Source of the DNA: Termitidicoccus mucosus
GTDB taxonomy: Bacteria; Verrucomicrobiota; Verrucomicrobiia; Opitutales; Opitutaceae
DNA length: 64,000 nucleotides
Direction: 5' to 3'
Assembly (NCBI RefSeq): GCF_038725785.1
Contig: NZ_CP109796.1
Span: 5,766,501 to 5,830,500 of the forward strand
Shown here: positions 61,301-64,000 of the stretch, in pieces
Layout: each line of letters begins with the position of its first letter
Position numbering within the stretch: position 1 is the stretch's first letter
Made by a program: the position numbers and the translations under genes
Notes under the pieces: model-generated
What the model was told of the DNA's origin: nothing
What the model saw: the letters and a program-made list of their open reading frames with translations, nothing else
Database searches by the model: none

Positions 61301-64000
61301 AGCGATTGCCCGTCCCAGCCCGAGGCGTTGGGCGCGGCGGCGTCGGCCAGGGCAACGTCCACCTCGAACGTTTCGCCCGCGCCGAGCGTGAAGTTGCCGT
61401 GCGCGCCGCCCGTGCCGGTGTGCCACGCGAGCTGCGAGCCGAGCACGTAGTCGGTGCCGCCCACGATGAACGCGCTGTAGGCCAGGTAGTCCGCCACGCT
61501 GGTGCCGCCGGTGACGGTCTTGCCGGCGAAGTCGCCGGTGAGGGTGCCCGTGCGGATGAGCACCTGCACGTGGTCGGCGAGCGTGCTGGCCTTGGTGCCG
61601 CTGGCGGTGCCGGTGGCGTGGACGACCAGCGTGCCGGCGAGGTTTGCCGCCGCCGCCGTGACGAACGCCCCGCGCCCGCCCAGCGTGCCGTCGAGCATGA
61701 GGGTGAGCGTGGAGCCGGCGTTCTGCGCATACGTGCCGCCGGCGCCGATGCTGCCGGACTGGCCGATCGTGAGCGCGCCGGCGCCGGTGTCGCCGTTATA
61801 AAAATTGCCCGCCGCGCTCACCGGCCGCCGCCGGTGATGACGGCGCTGCCGCTGCCGGCGCCGGTGCCGGTGACGGGGGTGCCGCTGCCGGTGTCGGTGC
61901 CGCCGAGGGTGATGTCCCCGCCGGCGGCGACGCGGCCCGCCGCGTCCACGCTCAACGCGCCGGTGCCGGCCACCCCGAGGTGAGATTGCCCGCCGTGGCC
62001 AGCAGGCCGCTGCCGGTGACGGCGATGCTGCCGCTGCCGGCGGCCGCCGGCATCGAAGCCGGCGAACAGTCCTCCGCCGACGGTGACGCTGCCGCTGTCG
62101 GTCACCGTCAGCGCGCCGTTGCCGAAATAGCCCGTGTAAAGTCGCTGCCGCTGTCCCACCAGCCGCTGACCGTGGCGGTGCCGGTGCCGCTGAAGAGCCC
62201 GATCGCACTGATCATGCCGCTGCTGACCGGGCCGCCCGCCGGACGGCCAGCGCGCCGCTCCCTCGTCGCCCACGATCATCATCCCTTCGCTGCGCCACGC
62301 CCCGCCGACGGTGGCGCTGCCGCTGCCGCCCGGCGCCCAGCCGACCTCACTGCCGCCTAGGCTGTGCACCGTGCCGCCCGCCGCGATGGCCAGCGCCCCC
62401 GCGCCGCCGCCGCCGACGAGGATGTCGTTTTGCGCCTGCCAATAACCGCCGTTGCCGACCGCGACGGCGCCGCTGTCGCCGGGAGTCGCGCCGACGACGC
62501 CCGCCGCCGTGCTGCCCGTCCAGCCGGTGATGGCGAGCGCGCCGCCGTTGACCGTGGTCGTGCCGGTGTAGGTGTTCGAGCCGCTGAGGATGAGCGTGCC
62601 GGAGTTGCTGGCGGTGACGGTCAGCGAACGGCCGTCCCAGCCGGAGGCGTAGGCGGGCGAACCGGCGAGGCCCACGGTGTCGCTGAGGGTGGTGTTGACG
62701 TCGAAGCTCGTGCCGCCGGCGACGGTGAAATTGCCGCGGCCGTCCTGCGCGCCGCCGAACCACGCGAGGTTCACGCCGGCGACGTATTTGGTGTCAGCGT
62801 CGGTCTTGTAGATGCCGCCGTAGAGGTAGTCGGGCAGGCTGCCGGCGGCTCCGGCCAGCGTGGCGCTGGCGAACACGCCGCTGATGGTGCCGCTGGTCGC
62901 GCTGATGAGGACTTGATGGCCGCTGCCAAGCACGCTGCTCGCGCTGGCGAACACGCTGCCCGTCGCAAAGCCGCTGACGCTGATGGTGCCGCCCACCGTC
63001 GCCGACGAGGCGTAAATGAACGCGTCGCCCGCGCCGCGGTTTTCCACCGTCAGCGCCAGCGTGGAGTTGGCGTTTTGCGCATACGTGCCGCCGGCGGTGA
63101 CCAGGCCGCTGCCGGAGATGTTGAGCTGGCCGGTGCCGGTGCCGGCGCCGCTGTAGCCGAGGATGAAGTCGCCCGCCGCCGCGAGCGCGCCGCTGTCGCC
63201 GACGGCCAGCACGCCGAAGTCGGCGGCGTATTGCCCGAAGGAAACCGTGCCGCCGACCGCGACCGCGCCGCTGCCGCTGATGTTCATGTAGCTGCTGCCG
63301 CCGAAGGCGAGGTAGTCGGTGATGTCGAGGCGGCTCGTGCCACTGACGGTGACCAGGCCCGCGCCCGCGGTGCGCGTCGGGTTGACGCTCAGGCCGGTGA
63401 AGCGCGCGCTGCCGCTTTCGGAAAGGGCGAGCGTGCTGGTGCCGGTGTTGGAATAATAACCGATGAGGCCGCCGCCGGAGACATCGAGGAACGCGCTGCC
63501 GCTGACGCCGGCCGTGCCGCTGGCGAGGGCGTCGCTGCTGACCCGGAAATCGGTGCTGGCGACGACGGCGCTGCCGGCGGCGTCCAACCGGCCGTTGACG
63601 CTGAACTGCCCGCCGCCGAGGTGGCCGGCGCCGCCGACGGCGACCAGGCCGGTGGCGCCGATGCCGACGCCGCCGGCGGTGACCGTGCCGCTGTCAGTGA
63701 TGGCCAGCGCGCCGGTGCCGGTGTTGTTGCCGATGTTGAGCGGTGCGGAGCCGTTCATGCGCCACTGGCCGCTGCCGCTGAGGTTGACCGTGCCGTCGGT
63801 GCCGGAGCCGCTGCCGATGACACCCGCCGTGCCCCCGACGTAGCCGGTGATGGTCAGCGTGCCCCCGTTGACCAGCGTCGTGCCGCTGTAGCTGTTGCTG
63901 GCGCTGAGGATGAGGTCGCCCCGGTTCGACGAGGTCACGGTCAGCGACGCGCCATCCCACGAGTCGCTGAGGGCGAGGTTCGCGCCGTGCGGCGTGGTGT
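55367..64000 (-). pseudogene. Giant autotransporter, 3' part, with about nine frame breaks
   Basis: A surface protein on the minus strand whose start lies beyond 64000. It consists of autotransporter-associated beta-strand repeats (LILSASNSYSGTTLVNGGTL-type) alternating with T5SS/PEP-CTERM-associated repeats (VGYSGTGALVLGGSGSIGTA, DLFVGTDGTGSLLISESG). It ends at about 55367-56250 in an autotransporter beta-barrel with the terminal aromatic YRRLW. The passenger forms a long beta-helix. Homologous protein continues in another frame at about 62240, 62138, 62045, 61980, 61824, 57487, 57378, 57112 and 56692. Most of these fit a single base lost or gained in G/C-rich runs. Between about 57490 and 61815 one frame is uninterrupted for over 1400 codons. 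Either the consensus has homopolymer errors here or the gene is decaying. I mark it as broken but recognisable. Confidence 0.85.

Noticed and set aside
58066-61983. A 1305-codon plus-strand frame opposite the autotransporter
   Set aside because: The minus strand shows regular beta-strand repeats of a known type. The plus translation is an artefact of repeat composition.

Overview
This is a GC-rich stretch of bacterial chromosome, most probably from the Verrucomicrobiota, family Opitutaceae or close kin. The inference rests on gene content: a giant autotransporter built from T5SS/PEP-CTERM-type repeats, a bacterial alpha-2-macroglobulin, small XRE and GntR/LacI-type regulators, a riboflavin enzyme with a degenerate RibA half, and dense palindromic repeats of a kind I associate with that group. 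No rRNA operon, phage, insertion sequence or CRISPR array was seen.

Layout. 1-10.7 kb: a truncated membrane protein gene, a P1B-type metal ATPase, a small XRE regulator facing a short unknown ORF across a palindrome, hemA overlapping a hemX/ccsA-like gene, a methyltransferase, mutS and an esterase. 10.9-12.6 kb: rpsB-tsf with a strong terminator. 12.6-17.7 kb, minus strand: a histidine-rich TonB-dependent receptor, a small His-rich protein and an NHL-repeat protein. 17.9-22.7 kb: an envelope operon (TPR protein, ExbB-like, ExbD-like, unknown membrane protein). 22.8-35.8 kb: the conserved information-processing block tRNA-Thr, tuf, tRNA-Trp, secE, nusG, rplK, rplA, rplJ, rplL, rpoB, rpoC. 36-38 kb: zinc-ribbon protein, thioesterase, metallophosphoesterase. 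38.4-44.8 kb: alpha-2-macroglobulin. 44.9-49.3 kb: PhnP-like hydrolase, ribB(A), ribH, nusB, ftsY. 49.4-55.2 kb: GntR-type regulator, M32 carboxypeptidase, small lipoprotein, M48 peptidase, lemA. 55.4 kb to the window end: the 3' part of a very large autotransporter gene with many frame breaks.

How the genes work together. The middle block supplies translation and transcription machinery in the usual order. Tetrapyrrole synthesis (hemA plus hemX-like) and riboflavin synthesis (ribB, ribH) are each clustered. The P-type ATPase and the receptor/His-rich pair suggest metal homeostasis. The TPR-ExbB-ExbD operon, macroglobulin, NHL protein and autotransporter are envelope or surface functions.

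The most unusual points are: (1) at least ten families of palindromic repeats, several inserted in frame inside hemA, the hemX-like gene, the methyltransferase and the macroglobulin; (2) an ExbB/ExbD-like pair in which both channel carboxylates are replaced by their amides; (3) an RNA polymerase beta-prime subunit that has lost three of four ligands of its second zinc site; (4) a RibA domain without its zinc cysteines; (5) about nine frame changes in the autotransporter gene, while the other genes are intact.
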